The notes under the pieces were generated by a model, which was given only the letters and a program-made list of their open reading frames with translations, ran no database searches and was not told the DNA's origin. The translations under genes and the position numbers were made by a program. Below, in pieces: positions 23,162-34,032 of a DNA stretch of 64,000 nucleotides. Origin of the DNA: Glomus cerebriforme (lineage: Eukaryota > Glomeromycota > Glomeromycetes > Glomerales > Glomeraceae). Each line of letters opens with the position of its first letter. Position 1 is the first letter of the stretch. The stretch is from contig QKYT01000061.1 in assembly GCA_003550305.1 (NCBI GenBank), positions 145,508-209,507 on the forward strand, written 5' to 3'.

Positions 23162-23404
23162 GGTAAAGTTGCCTGCCTAAACCTCTTCAAAATTCTACGA
23201 TTAGTTTCATCAAAATTTTACTATAGATTTATTATAGTTTCGGCAGAGTTTTGGCAATTTCGGCAATTATAATAGATTTCAGCAGTTTCACTTTTCTCCA
23301 GAGTTTCGCCAGTTTTTTAATATAATTTTAATATAATTTTGGCAGAATTTCGCTTTTCGGCAAAATGCCATCTTACCTAAACTCCTAAGTTTCGGCAAGC
23401 AACC
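23162..23404. mobile_element. 243-bp MITE inserted in the MULE transposase
   Basis: Flanked by TTATAAGTG (23153-23161) and TTATGAGTG (23405-23413), a 9-bp duplication with one mismatch. Ends GGTAAAGTTGCCTGCC and the complement GGTTGCTTGCCGAAAC form an imperfect TIR. The interior repeats TTCGGCA/TTTTGGCA several times. A duplication of 9 bp suggests mobilisation by a MULE. Confidence 0.72.
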
Positions 23405-23451
23405 TTATGAGTGAGTACTTCAATATTGTCTTGAGACATGCGAGACTCCTC

Positions 23452-24170
23452 CATTGATATTTGTAACTAATGCTGATCCCACAATAATCGTAGCCATTTT
23501 TATTGTATTTCCCAAAGCTTATCATATGCAATGTTTATATCACCTCTATCAGAACATTCCAAAGAACCTTCATTCATATTTAGGTTTGCTATATCAAGAA
23601 TTTCTTAAAGACTTTAAAGCAATTCAACGATTTCATTGCAAAAGTATTTTTAAAAGACGATCTCAAGATCTAGTTGTAAAATATGCACCAGAAAGAAAAT
23701 ATATAACTACAATGCTACTAAATTGAAAGCATATCTAGGTGAAATGCTTTACATCATGGCATTTTATAACAGAAACACAATCAACACAACGTGTCGAGTC
23801 AGAAAACACATTAATACAAAAGGCTGTGCAATCAAGTTTTTTTCTTTCCCAAGTTCAAGAAGCCATTGAAAATTGCCTTAAATTTAAATCTATAAATAAT
23901 CTTTATTCTATCTGAAAAACCTCAACACTACAATATGCACAACCATTTGTTATCAAAATATTTTTTACTAGTATTGATAATAACATAAAGAAATATCTCA
24001 CTCAACTGATCCATGATGTATATTTTAAACAAATGTGTCAATCTGTATATTATCGTACATATCAAGTACTAATTTTAGAAGTCTTGACATCAGAAGACGA
24101 TTCATTTGAGCCAATTCTTAATGAAGAGGATTCTGGTGCTGAAATTCCTCCTGAAGTAGATGAAGATTAA
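23452..24170 (+). pseudogene. MULE transposase, DDE-domain fragment
   Basis: The open frame at 23454-23726 carries the diagnostic VTNADPTIIVAIFIVFPKAYHMQCLYHLYQN stretch, with the Asp of the DDE triad and the C/H dyad. The reading continues after a frameshift with FTSWHFITETQSTQRVESEN and STLQYAQPFVI up to an acidic tail (PILNEEDSGAEIPPEVDED) just before the foldback insertion at 24178. Stops and shifts make it non-functional. Confidence 0.78.
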
Positions 24171-24282
24171 GAGCTTACACTGGTCAAAAACTGATCTATC
24201 TTACAGATATCTTATAAATATCAGATATCCAAAATGCAGAAAATCTGTTATACATCGGATACCCAATATGTATACTATAGAA

Positions 24283-26557
24283 CAGGGATGATGATTTTTT
24301 GTTGTGATATAATGTAAATTTTTTTGTGATAAATCATAATTTTGTGATTTTATATTTTCATTTATTGGTCATTTTTGTGATATTTTGTGACGTAATAAGC
24401 TTAATTTTGTGATAATTTGTGTAATAAAATTTACATTTTTATTAACCAATTATTTAAAATTCAAATTAAAATGCATCATATTTAAAGCTTTTAGTGATTC
24501 TAATGATAAATTTTGGTAATCATCATCTAATATTGTATTATAGATCAAAAAACTCCTTTCAACTGTACAACTAGAAATTGGCAACCAAATATAATCTAAT
24601 GCAATATTAGATAAAAGTGGTAATTGATTTACCATTCTTAACCAAAAACCCTCTATTCCGGTATCATCTAAAACCCACTGTTGACCACAATAAATAAACC
24701 ATTCACGAAGTAATTCATTAGAAGGATTATCAAATCCATTAATTATTGAATAAAGTCTGATATTTTTTCGCCCTACATCAGAATAAAAAAAATATGCAGG
24801 ATCAAAAATTTGACATGCTTTAAATAATTCTCGTGCAGGATGATTAGAAATATGTAAAGAAAATTTTGCAAAAGCTGCTTCAAATGCAACTTGAAAAATT
24901 GGGTAAAAGTCAATTGGATTAAAAGGAAGGGTTAAAATTAAATGTTCAAGTGAAAAGCCAAAATCTGATGAAATTCTGTTTGATTCTAAATAAGAATTAA
25001 GCTGTTGAAGTTGTAACTCAACAAAAGGAAAAACTGGAGTATTTTTTTGTTGAAAAAAGTCAAGGGTACGAACAAATTCTTTTGAGAAATTTGAAATAAA
25101 ATGAATATAAATGGTAATTATTCCTTTTTCTCGTACATTTTGTAAAATAGATTGAATTTTTGCTAGTTTTTCATTTCTAATATTATCTTGCAATTCAGCT
25201 TCAAAGAAACTTGGCCAATAATCTATATGGTCTTTAGCATAACAAACTATTCGAAACCAAGAATTCCATCGAGTTGCATTAGGTAATAGAATTTTGCAGG
25301 GTGACATAATTCCATGTTCTTTTAAATGGTTTGCATACTGACGTCTTCTTGCAGAAGTATTAACAAAAACATCCTTAATATCTTGCAAAAACTTTTTAAA
25401 ATGTTGAATTGAGGAAGGTCTCTCCATGTTTCACTAAAAAAAAATCAAAGAAAAAATGTACATTGCGTAGTGATATTTTTAAAAAAAAGATCATCATGTA
25501 ACACATATCCAATTAAGTTTAAAATATGCGCGCAATAAGGAACATGAATTAATTGGGGCATTACTGACTTCAAGATATCTCAGTAACATTTTTTCATATA
25601 TACTGCAGAGTTAGAAAGAAATAAAATAGGTTTGTTGAAAGGAATATTGTAATTTAGCAAAATATAAAAAAGAGTTTGTCCTATTGTGGTATTATTAACT
25701 CTATTCAAAAAATCAACAGAAGCAAGTTTTGTGAAATTACGATAGACGAAAATAGTGTTAACAANACTACGTGCACAACTATNTAAACTTTCATCCATAA
25801 TAATAGAAACAGGCATTGAATCAAATAAGAGTTTTAATGAAGTGACATGTTTTTCAAAAACTGAAGGGAAATATATTTGTCATAAGGTAGGTGCTTTTGA
25901 AATAGCTCCTCCTTCTTTTAAATATTTCTTAAAAAAAGGGAGCAATTGGTCAATTTTTTGAAGTGGTATATCAGTGTTTAAAAAGGCTTCAACCATATCC
26001 TCAATAACTATTTTTCTAAAGTCAGCAGCACGTAAAAAAAGATTGTAAAGTTTGTTGTTGAGCATTTTGTTAATTTTCTTCGTAAGTTTTTTTGTTTGAT
26101 ATATGTTTGTTACCATTTATATGACTGTTGATAGTAGATTTATGTCTCCATTCTACTGATTTATCACAGTAAATACAAAACATAATTCCTGCATCTTTTC
26201 TAAATATTCCTGCATATTCTTTAATTCGAATGTCAATATTTACTATTGAACTTTTTGCCCGGTGTGGACCCATATTATATGAGGAAAGAGAAGAGAAAGT
26301 TTAATTGTAAAAGTGAAAAAAAGGATCATAAGTAAACGCGGTTGATTTAATGAGATTTTCATGATAAAAAATACGATTTTTGTGTATTTGCAATATTTAA
26401 AATTTCCAAAATGAGAAATTCTGTGATATATCATATGAAAAAAAAAATTTTTCTTAATTTTGTGAAATTTTGTTGTGCAATGATGTAATTTTTGCTTATA
26501 TCACAAAATTTTGTGATTATGTGTTATTATGTGAAATAAAAAAAATTATCGTCCCTG
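24283..26557 (-). mobile_element. hAT transposon with perfect 8-bp target duplication
   Basis: Termini CAGGGATGATGATTTTTTG (24283) and the complement CAGGGACGATAATTTTTTT (to 26557). Both sides are flanked by the identical 8-mer CTATAGAA (24275-24282 and 26558-26565). Subterminal DNA on both sides carries repeated TTTGTGAT words, probable transposase-binding sites. The 2,275-bp body encodes a broken BED-finger transposase on the minus strand. Confidence 0.92.
24450..26273 (-). pseudogene. hAT transposase (BED finger, RNase H-like core, C-terminal dimerisation domain), broken
   Basis: Read 5' to 3' on the minus strand: 26273-26080 has a BED-type finger (FCIYCDKSVEWRHKSTINSHINGNKH, C-x2-C...H-x5-H). 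The 25880-26050 part reads DMVEAFLNTDIPLQKIDQLLPFFKKYLKEGG. The 25580-25816 part has SIIMDESL, where the first catalytic Asp of hATs lies. The 24450-25427 frame (325 codons) ends with the hAT dimerisation block LALDYIWLPISSCTVERSF. At least three in-frame stops, a shift at a T-run near 26040 and two N bases separate the parts. Several conserved blocks remain, so the insertion looks fairly recent. Confidence 0.88.
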
Positions 26558-26904
26558 CTATAGAATTAAAAAATACAATTTATTAATTATCTTACTATCC
26601 AGTGATCATAAAAAGATAAAATATAGCTCATTTGATTCACCTCATTGAGACGTATCAAATGGTACTAATTTCCCATTTCTAGGTGCGATAAATATCAAAA
26701 TATTACATTTTTTATTTAGTTTTTTACGATTTATCAAATATCTCAACATCTATTACACCTAGAAATGTGAAATTAGTACCATTCGATACGTCTCAGTGAG
26801 GCGAATCGAATGAACTATATTTTATCATTTTATGATCACTGGATAGTGAGATAATTAATAAATTGTAGATATCTGTAAGATAGATCAGTTTTTGACTAGT
26901 GTTA

Positions 26905-27710
26905 ATCTGCAATCTTTAATTAAAACAATTGAACATGATGATATTCTTGAGATTTGGAAGGTTTCCCAATATAATTATCCTAAATGCTATCAATACGTAG
27001 TTTTACTTAACACTGGCAAGCATTTATGTACATGCTTTATGCTTGTCACTCATGGTATTATATGCCAGCACTTTTTTAAAGTATTTGTTGAATCTTTCAA
27101 AGCATGTTTTCATCTGAAGCTAATTTCTCGCCAGTAGTATAAAGATGAATATATTAGTTCAAGTGAGGGTGACTTTAACGAAATGGTTATAGGTAATCCC
27201 CAATTCTAACCATACATTAGAATTTACCCAAAAGTACATTATGAATGATATTTCAGATTATGACAGATAAATATCACAAATCAACTGAAATATGATACTT
27301 TAACGGGCGAAGTGAAAAAAGCTATTCAATTCGCAATTCGGGATAGTGATGATGAACTAATTCAGTTTATAAGAGATTTTAATAAAAGAAAGGAAGATCA
27401 ATAAATTCAGGCTGAATTGATTAAACGGAAAGAAATATTAGCAAATAAGAGAATGAATGAGAATGATAATCAAGTTATTCATAGAAGAGATGGAGTATTA
27501 GTTGATTCTAATAAAGTTTTAGATCCATTAAGACATCAATCAAAAGGAAGATCACTAGCAAAATGATTGAAGTTATCTATCAAAACTGGAAGCAAGACAA
27601 GTTTAAAAAACAGAGATAACAGATAAGGGCAAACAAATAGCTGATGGGGTCGTAAATGTGGCATATGTGAGGAAAATGGTCATTATTGCAATACTTATTC
27701 AAAGAATCAA
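26905..27710 (+). pseudogene. MULE transposase, SWIM finger and C-terminal zinc knuckle fragment
   Basis: Continues the MULE frame after the foldback element. HLCTCFMLVTHGIICQHFFKV (26892-27137 frame) is a SWIM zinc finger (CxC...CxH). After stops the reading goes on to a charged region (EVKKAIQFAIRDSDDELIQFIRDFNKRKED) and finally KCGICEENGHYCNTY, a Cys knuckle near 27650-27695. The C-terminus lies about 40 bp before the right TIR. Confidence 0.75.
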
Positions 27711-27750
27711 GTAAATTGATTAATAAAAGCTTATAGTAAGTATAATGCAA

Positions 27751-27827
27751 ACCTAGTGCAGGAATCGAACCTGCGTTTTTATGATAAAAAAAAATATCTA
27801 GCATTCTGCCAACTGAACTAACTGAGC
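27751..27827 (-). repeat. tRNA-like module C (right TIR, inner)
   Basis: Best preserved copy. On the minus strand it has a perfect A box (TAGTTCAGTTGG), a perfect B box (GGTTCGATTCC) in a GCAGG/CCTGC T-stem, and acceptor arms GCTCAGT/ACTAGGT pairing at most positions with G-T wobbles. The anticodon arm is a T-run. It is not a normal tRNA gene. Confidence 0.78.
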
Positions 27828-27985
27828 AAATTTTAATATTATTAAACGATAGGTATTATAAATGCTTATTTTTAAGGTTCAAAAAACAATTAAAAAATTT
27901 AAATCCTGATTTTAACAAAAATCCTTGAGGATTTTTGTTGATACTACATGATATAAGAAACTCCAGAATTAATTAAAATTAAAAG

Positions 27986-28062
27986 GCCCAGTACAGGAAT
28001 CGAACTCGCGTTTCTATGATAAAAAAAAATATCTAGCATTTTGCCAACTGAACTAACTGAGC
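27986..28062 (-). repeat. tRNA-like module D (right TIR, middle)
   Basis: Minus-strand copy 235 bp from module C, with the perfect A box and a B-box region reading GAGTTCGATTCC. Acceptor 3' arm ACTGGGC. Confidence 0.75.
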
Positions 28063-28207
28063 AAATTTTAATGTTACTAAATGATAGATGTTATAAACGC
28101 TTATTTTTTAAGATTCAAAGAATAATTAAAAAATTTAAATCCTGATTTTAACAAAAATTCTTGATACTACATAACATAAGAAACTCTGAAATTAATTAAA
28201 ATTAAAG

Positions 28208-28287
28208 GCCCAGTGTAGGAATTGAACTCACGTTTCTATGATAAAAAAATAAAATATTTAGTGTTCTACCAACTGAACTAACTGAGC
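28208..28287 (-). repeat. tRNA-like module E (right TIR, outer)
   Basis: Minus-strand copy. Its TTTTATTTTTTTATC centre pairs it with module A of the left end. The B box is decayed (GAGTTCAATTCC). Confidence 0.72.
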
Positions 28288-28390
28288 AAATTTTAATGTT
28301 ACTAAACAATAGGTGTTATATTTATATATTATTATATGATTATGTAACGGGAAATATTGATCTCACCTGGGGTGAGAAATAAATTTTCCC

Positions 28391-28399
28391 TATTATTTA
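28391..28399. repeat. Target-site duplication, right copy (MULE)
   Basis: TATTATTTA immediately after the right terminus of the element; matches 20342-20350. Confidence 0.85.
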
Positions 28400-31277
28400 T
28401 TATATAAATATATTGATTTATATTTATAAATAAATAATTATTATAGCAAAAAAAAATTTTTTTTTAAAAATATATCTGTTATTATTATATTATTAGTTCA
28501 GAGTTACTTAGAATTGGGATAAAGAAAAATAATAAGGTTAGGAAAGTAAACTAAGAGAAGAAAAGATGTTATAATCATTATACTAAAGATACAAAAATAG
28601 GTTATCTAGTCAGTAGCTTTTTTAGATAATTATTTAATTTATATTATTAAATACAGTAGTGATAATAACAAACTTTTAATAATATTTAAAATAAATTTTT
28701 ATAAATTATTTTAAATTACTAAAATTTTTTTTTTTAATTTGCTTTTTATATTAATCTTAATAATATTTAAAAAATTTTTAGTTAGATTTAATTAAAATTA
28801 CTATATATTATAAGCTATAATATTATAGATGTTATCCAAATTAGTAAATTACATATAAACTAAATGAATTTGTACATCTTAAATTATATTTATGATATTT
28901 CAAAATAATTTAGATGGTATTTATATATAGTACCTCCCTTATGCATAATATTCTTTTCTTTTTTATACAAAAAAAAATTTATTTCTATTAATATTATTAT
29001 TTTAAAAATCTAATTTTACTTAGAAATTACATATAAATATTTTTCTAATTATAATGCAAATTTTTAAATACTGCAGTATAAGGTAAATAAAAAGTAATAA
29101 TATAGTATATAGTTAATAATTTATAAGTAAAATTAAAATATAAGCACATATGTATTATTTAATTTTATAATAGTAATTTATTAAATAGTTAGTTAATTAA
29201 GTAATGTAGCAATCACATGTAATTATATAGCACAGTAATAATATAAGAATTGTAAGAATCATATAAGAGTCATATGATAAAAAAATAGTTAGAAAAAGGA
29301 AAAATAAAAGAAAAAAAAATGTAAAAAAAAAAAAGAAATATATATGTAAAAGAAAATAATTATAATAATATCATATTTAATAATAATATAATATATATTT
29401 ATTAAAAACGTAATGATAAATTATAATTCATAATAAGTAAAGAAGAAATAATGATAAAAAAGAAAAAAATTAAATGATAAATTTCTTAAAAAATATTTTA
29501 TATAACAAAATTTATTATAAATAGGGTAGCTTTTAACTTTAGTAAAGTAAATCTTTATAATTTAAGAAAAATAAGAAAAATAAATAAATAAATAAATTTA
29601 CATATTTATTAAAAATAAACTTTCAATTTTTGGTCATTTCTTATAAGTAAATAACTACCTTAATTGAAACTTATTTTTATAATGGCTTGAACTGGTGTGA
29701 TAATTAACATCTTAGAATAAGGTTCTTGATAACTAAAAGCTTTCTATTGCAAATGGTGCATATTTTAAGAATCTTTAAAGAAAATTCAAATCTTTATTGG
29801 CTTGGTCTACATTTAGATCTTAGAAAAAAATATAAGAAAAGTATCCTAGTAAATAGATTTTTAGTAAAAAAGAGAGCCAGAAAAGGATCCCAAAATATAT
29901 ATATAAGGTAAGATGACTTTTGAATTTTTTACTAATAGCTTTATGCAAGGGTTTTTTATATAATCACTATGCAAAATTAGTACTCAATATCAGATAATCA
30001 TGAAAAATAAGCAAATTAATCATCTGACCTTTAGTTGTCATATAATTTAGGCTATTAATTTTCAAACATTGTAATTTTTCTTTTAATGAGTTTTTAATTT
30101 TTTATTCAAAGCTATTTTTTATAAAAATTGTAAATTGTTTTCAACTTTACATTTTAGAAGAATTAATTTGAAATAAAAAATTTCTTTTGAAATATGAAAT
30201 ACTTAAATAAGTATTATAAATTTGTTAATTTAAACTATTTATTTATATATAATAAATATAATAAATATAAATNAGCCAAATTAGTACTAAAAATACGCAA
30301 ATTTAACCTTTTGCTTTTAAAAAAAATACTAAAAATACACATTATGAATATTTAACTTTAACCAAAAAAAGCCAAAATAATATGCAAATCAAAACTTAGC
30401 TTCAATATTTATCTCTATTATAGCTTCGTGTTTGTTGATCCTACTCCTATATATATGTTTCAGGATCCTGCTAGAAAATCTTTCTGAATACAAAATTTAC
30501 AGAATACCAGATTTTTTTAAAAGAAATTAGAGAAAAAAGTTTGGACAGATCTGTGACAAATAATTGAAAAATTATTATTAGTTTATCAGTCTATAGTGAA
30601 TTAATAAATTAAAATTAAGGAAATATTTATCAATAATAGGATTTTATTATAGTTTATCAATTTGTGAATATATGAAATAAAAACTGATAAATTACATTTT
30701 CTTTTATTGATACTTAATCTATAAACGTATAAAATTAAAATTGAGGAATTGTGATTATTACAATAGGATCTTTATAAATATTATAAATAAAGAAAAATAG
30801 AGAATATAAAAGATGTAAGTTATCAATTTTATTAATCTTAAAGTAAGAATGGGTCTGCAAATAGACAATTGAAAAATAATTATGATTTGCAATATTGCAA
30901 ATAATTGCAGAAATTAAGAACCAATTCTGCAATTTTGGTCAAAATTAACATAATTTTGGCCAAAATTATATACTATAAACTTTATTAAAGCATAACTTTG
31001 CCAATATCAATGCTGAAATAATAATTTTACTATTATTTGAATCCTTTTATTGAGACAAATTGAATGGTATAAATTTTATTAAAATCCAATTACTAAATAA
31101 TATTCCATCACTAATAATTGTTAAATATTTATTTAGTATTATATTTATAATAAAAAGATGAATTTTATACCATTTGAATTCTCTTATAGAGATGAATTGA
31201 TTAATATAATATTTATTAAAATCTAATTATTAGATTATATTTTATTTTCAAAAATTATTAAATGTTTATGTAGTTGT
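28400..31277. other. Extremely AT-rich DNA without recognised genes
   Basis: 2.9 kb of low-complexity A/T sequence. The open frames at 29726-29911 and 30735-30932 are short, Lys/Ile-rich and without family resemblance. A palindrome AATTTTGGCCAAAATT lies at 30951-30966, and GAGACAAATTGAATGGTA-type words lie near 31052 and 31185. Confidence 0.5.
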
Positions 31278-31435
31278 ATCTAAAATTCTGCATAAGCTGA
31301 CTCAAACCAAACCAGAAATTGGCTTGAGTTTAGCTCAAAATAATTTTTGAATTGAGCCTGTAATAAGCTAAGTTATAATAAATATTAGTTTGAACTTTTC
31401 AAGCTGAGCTAAGTCAACTTGAACTTTATGTATAA
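31278..31435. repeat. AAGCT/TTGAG-rich subterminal repeat, left
   Basis: Multiple short words (AAGCTGA, TTGAGTTTAGCTCAA, AAGCTAAG, AAGCTGAGCTAAG) occur within 160 bp. A similar block lies at 36577-36790. Such clusters are usual at hAT ends, and the pair could bracket a hAT split by later insertions; I could not define exact termini. Confidence 0.5.
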
Positions 31436-31812
31436 TAAATTTTTTTATAAGATTGATTATTTATTATAGATTATTTATAATATCACAATTATAATTATAC
31501 TGAATAATTAAAAAAAATATATATTAAATATGGTATCAGAAGTCTATACTCAACAATCACGTGATTTTGTTTCAAATTTTCCAGAACTGACCTTAATCAT
31601 GTGATATAACATCGGCCAATAAAAACCCAAGAACTTTGTATCACACATATGCGTTTTTATAGTTGATGCATTGCGAAAAAACAGAGAAATTGTAAAATTC
31701 AATAACGCCAACATTGCTATAAGAATTGTATTATAAAGGCAGCTATAAAGTGTATATGATATTTATTATATTCATTATTATTATTATCATATTTATTTAT
31801 TATCATGTCTAA

Positions 31813-34032
31813 CTAATCCATTATTCTTTCAATATTTTCAGGTAAATGATGATGGGATTTATGATATTTATTAACAGCCCACTTGGCAGCCCTATCTTCT
31901 AATCCTTTATTATATGCGTCCATGTACCTCCATGACTTTCATGCAAACTTACAGATAGTCATTACAGGAACGCTAATAAGAACTTCCAGAACCTGTATTA
32001 ATAAATCGGTAAAATTATAACTGCATATTCGTCTTGTTTCCCATTTCGCAAAAATCCAGTATCGCTTTATGAAATTGCACTCACAATGGAACTTTGGGTA
32101 TTGTTTGAATATATGATTTGCTTTAATTATTGCTTCTTCTAATATTGATTTTTGTTCACGAAAATCATGTTGTAATGACATAATTCTCCTTGCACAACAA
32201 TCAGACCTTTCCAAATCAACATCATCTTGTTTTTCAGAGCACTGCTCACACATCAAACAAATACCCTTATCTGGTCAAAGGTTACGTTCCTTAAGTACTT
32301 GCTTGATGCCCTTTGGCTTCTCTTTTAATTTATGATTTTTGGGAAATATCATTGACTGTATACATTTTTGTCTGCTTCCATCAATGTATCAACTATCACA
32401 CATTATAAGTTGTGCTTCTCCAGGGTTAAGATTCATTCTCATTACAATAAATGCATCAGTTGCCATTGCATTGTAATTTGTAAATTGATCAAAGCAAAAA
32501 ACTCCAATATAGCCAGGATGTAATATCTCAAATATTGGAATTGCTTGATGTACAAGCTGTTTTTGTTAACAAAAAATTAATTTGATTCTTTTTAATAATT
32601 CTGATCTTAAGTTATGTATCTGATCCAGCATATGTTTCAATTTCCAATATCTATCTGTTTGTACAGAATGAATAACTAAAGCTTCTTTATTTTTGATGTG
32701 TGGATTTGCTTGCAATTGTTCATCAAATAATCGCAACAATCCATGACATGGACAAATGAAGGCCGAAACTATGATAGAATGTCCTTAGTATTTTGAGCGT
32801 AGGATATCTTCATCATCTCATCCAGATTCTTTGCTGCCCATCATTAGCGTAAAAATGGCATTTATCATGCGTCACTTAAACTATTTCATTTTCTCCCAGC
32901 TTAAGCTGAGGTTCTAGAACAATATCCATCAAATCACCATTAAAATCCTTCATGAATTTCTGATATTCAAACATCCTTTCCAACTATTCCTTTCTATACA
33001 TTATTACGTCTGGTTGCTCATGCCCATCGTAATATACTCCCTTCTTTCTTTTATCATATTTATATCCCTACAAATGCATATAGTTTTGACAGATTTTCTC
33101 AGAAATTGTGTCTTTCTTAATGTGGCCTGTTAATTTTGAAAATACTGTTCCTTCAATATATAATTTCAGGTTTTCGGAGGTACATGATTCTGAATTTTGC
33201 TGTCGTAGCTATGCTTGGTAGTCTTCCTTAAAGTCTTCATCACTTAGCAAACTTTTCAATTTTGTATGTTTCCCTTGACGATAGATAAGAAGTTCTCCTG
33301 TCTTTATAAAATGGTCTCCCTATTTTTGTATATATTTCATAATATAATCATCTTTATTTCACATGGTTTGTGCGATTTGATTACTGGCATCCATCTTACC
33401 TTAATCATCCAATAATAACTATATGTATCTACGTATACTTAGATAGCGTAAATAGTCGTAGGTATAAATATTTTTATTCATTTTTACAGATTTTATTATT
33501 AAGCATTGCTGATTTACTTCATTTAAGCGTACTTGTAGATTTCTTGTAATCTCTTCGGTAACTAAAGAAGGCATTTGAAGAGATGAAGATGGAGATGAAA
33601 TTTTTGGTTGTAATGATCGCAATGATTCTGGTAGTGTTACGTTAGTTGATGCTTCAGCGCTTAAAAATAATATATCAAGAGTTCTCATTTCCTTCACATC
33701 ATGCTTTAATTCTTCCTCCTTTTTTTCTTCCTCCAGGCTGTAATCCTTGAAGTTCTGTTATATACTGCTCTGATACTACTTGCAGTATTATCACATCAAT
33801 GAAGAACTTCAGTAATAAGCCTCTTTCCTACTTTCTCAAACTCATTCAAATCTTCTTTCGTCCAATTATTAATATTTTCACCCTCTATCCAATCTTCGAT
33901 AACTTTATTCTCTATTCGTTCTTTATTTTTCACAGCTTCAATCTCAGTTTCTGCTTGACTTTAAGATATGTAATGTCCTTTTTTTCTCAGTATTTTATTA
34001 ACTTGCTATTGCCTTTTTGTTTTACATGGCAT
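31813..34032 (-). pseudogene. Decayed DDE transposase of a fungal multi-copy family
   Basis: On the minus strand the reading starts at the ATG 34030-34032 (MPCKTKRQ, then stops), passes a Lys/Glu-rich coiled section (TEIEAVKNKERIENKVIEDWIEGENINNW), and ends with MCEQCSEKQDDVDLERSDCCARRIMSLQHDFREQKSILEEAI...HCECNFIKRYW and KSWRYMDAYNKGLEDRAAKWAVNKYHKSH. The final block resembles the C-terminal catalytic segment of DDE transposases common in fungi, normally reading NFIExYW; here the Glu is Lys. Many stops and shifts. Flanks near 31555-31625 and 34135-34240 share TCACGTGA and GCCAATAAAA words and may be the element ends. Superfamily not assigned. Confidence 0.7.

Larger units (their letters stand above)
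24178..26901. mobile_element. Foldback TIR element (TTA duplication), itself interrupted by a hAT
   Basis: The left end CACTGGTCAAAAACTGATCT and right end AGATCAGTTTTTGACTAGTG are inverted copies extending about 35 bp. Flanking TTA triplets lie at 24175-24177 and 26902-26904. Deleting the element and one TTA restores an uninterrupted MULE frame reading E-L-N-L-Q-S-L. A long inner inverted repeat spans about 26573-26868. Without the hAT the element is about 440 bp. The TTA duplication suggests the PIF/Harbinger or a similar group; no transposase of its own is present. Confidence 0.83.
20351..28390 (+). mobile_element. Mutator-like element (MULE), FAR1/SWIM type, with nested insertions
   Basis: Terminal words match in inverse orientation: GGAAAAATTTATTTCTC at 20351 and the complement of GAGAAATAAATTTTCCC ending at 28390. 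Both ends are flanked by the identical 9-mer TATTATTTA (20342-20350 and 28391-28399), the duplication size typical of MULEs. Inside, on the plus strand, are pieces of one transposase: an N-terminal part (20977-21258), a DDE-like part with the TxADPTIIVAI...VFPKAYHMQCLYHLYQN signature (23452-24170), a SWIM finger and a Cys knuckle (26905-27710). The coding region has many stops and four insertions, so the copy is dead. It is 8,040 bp long in the assembly, of which 645 bases are unknown. Confidence 0.9.
27745..28390 (-). repeat. Right terminal inverted repeat of MULE with three tRNA-like modules
   Basis: Inverted counterpart of 20351-20790 but one roughly 235-bp unit longer. The outermost module (28208-28287) shares the TATTTTATTTTTTTATCAT centre of the outermost left module (20460-20539), so the two ends are collinear and the right one has gained, or the left one lost, a unit. 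Confidence 0.85.
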
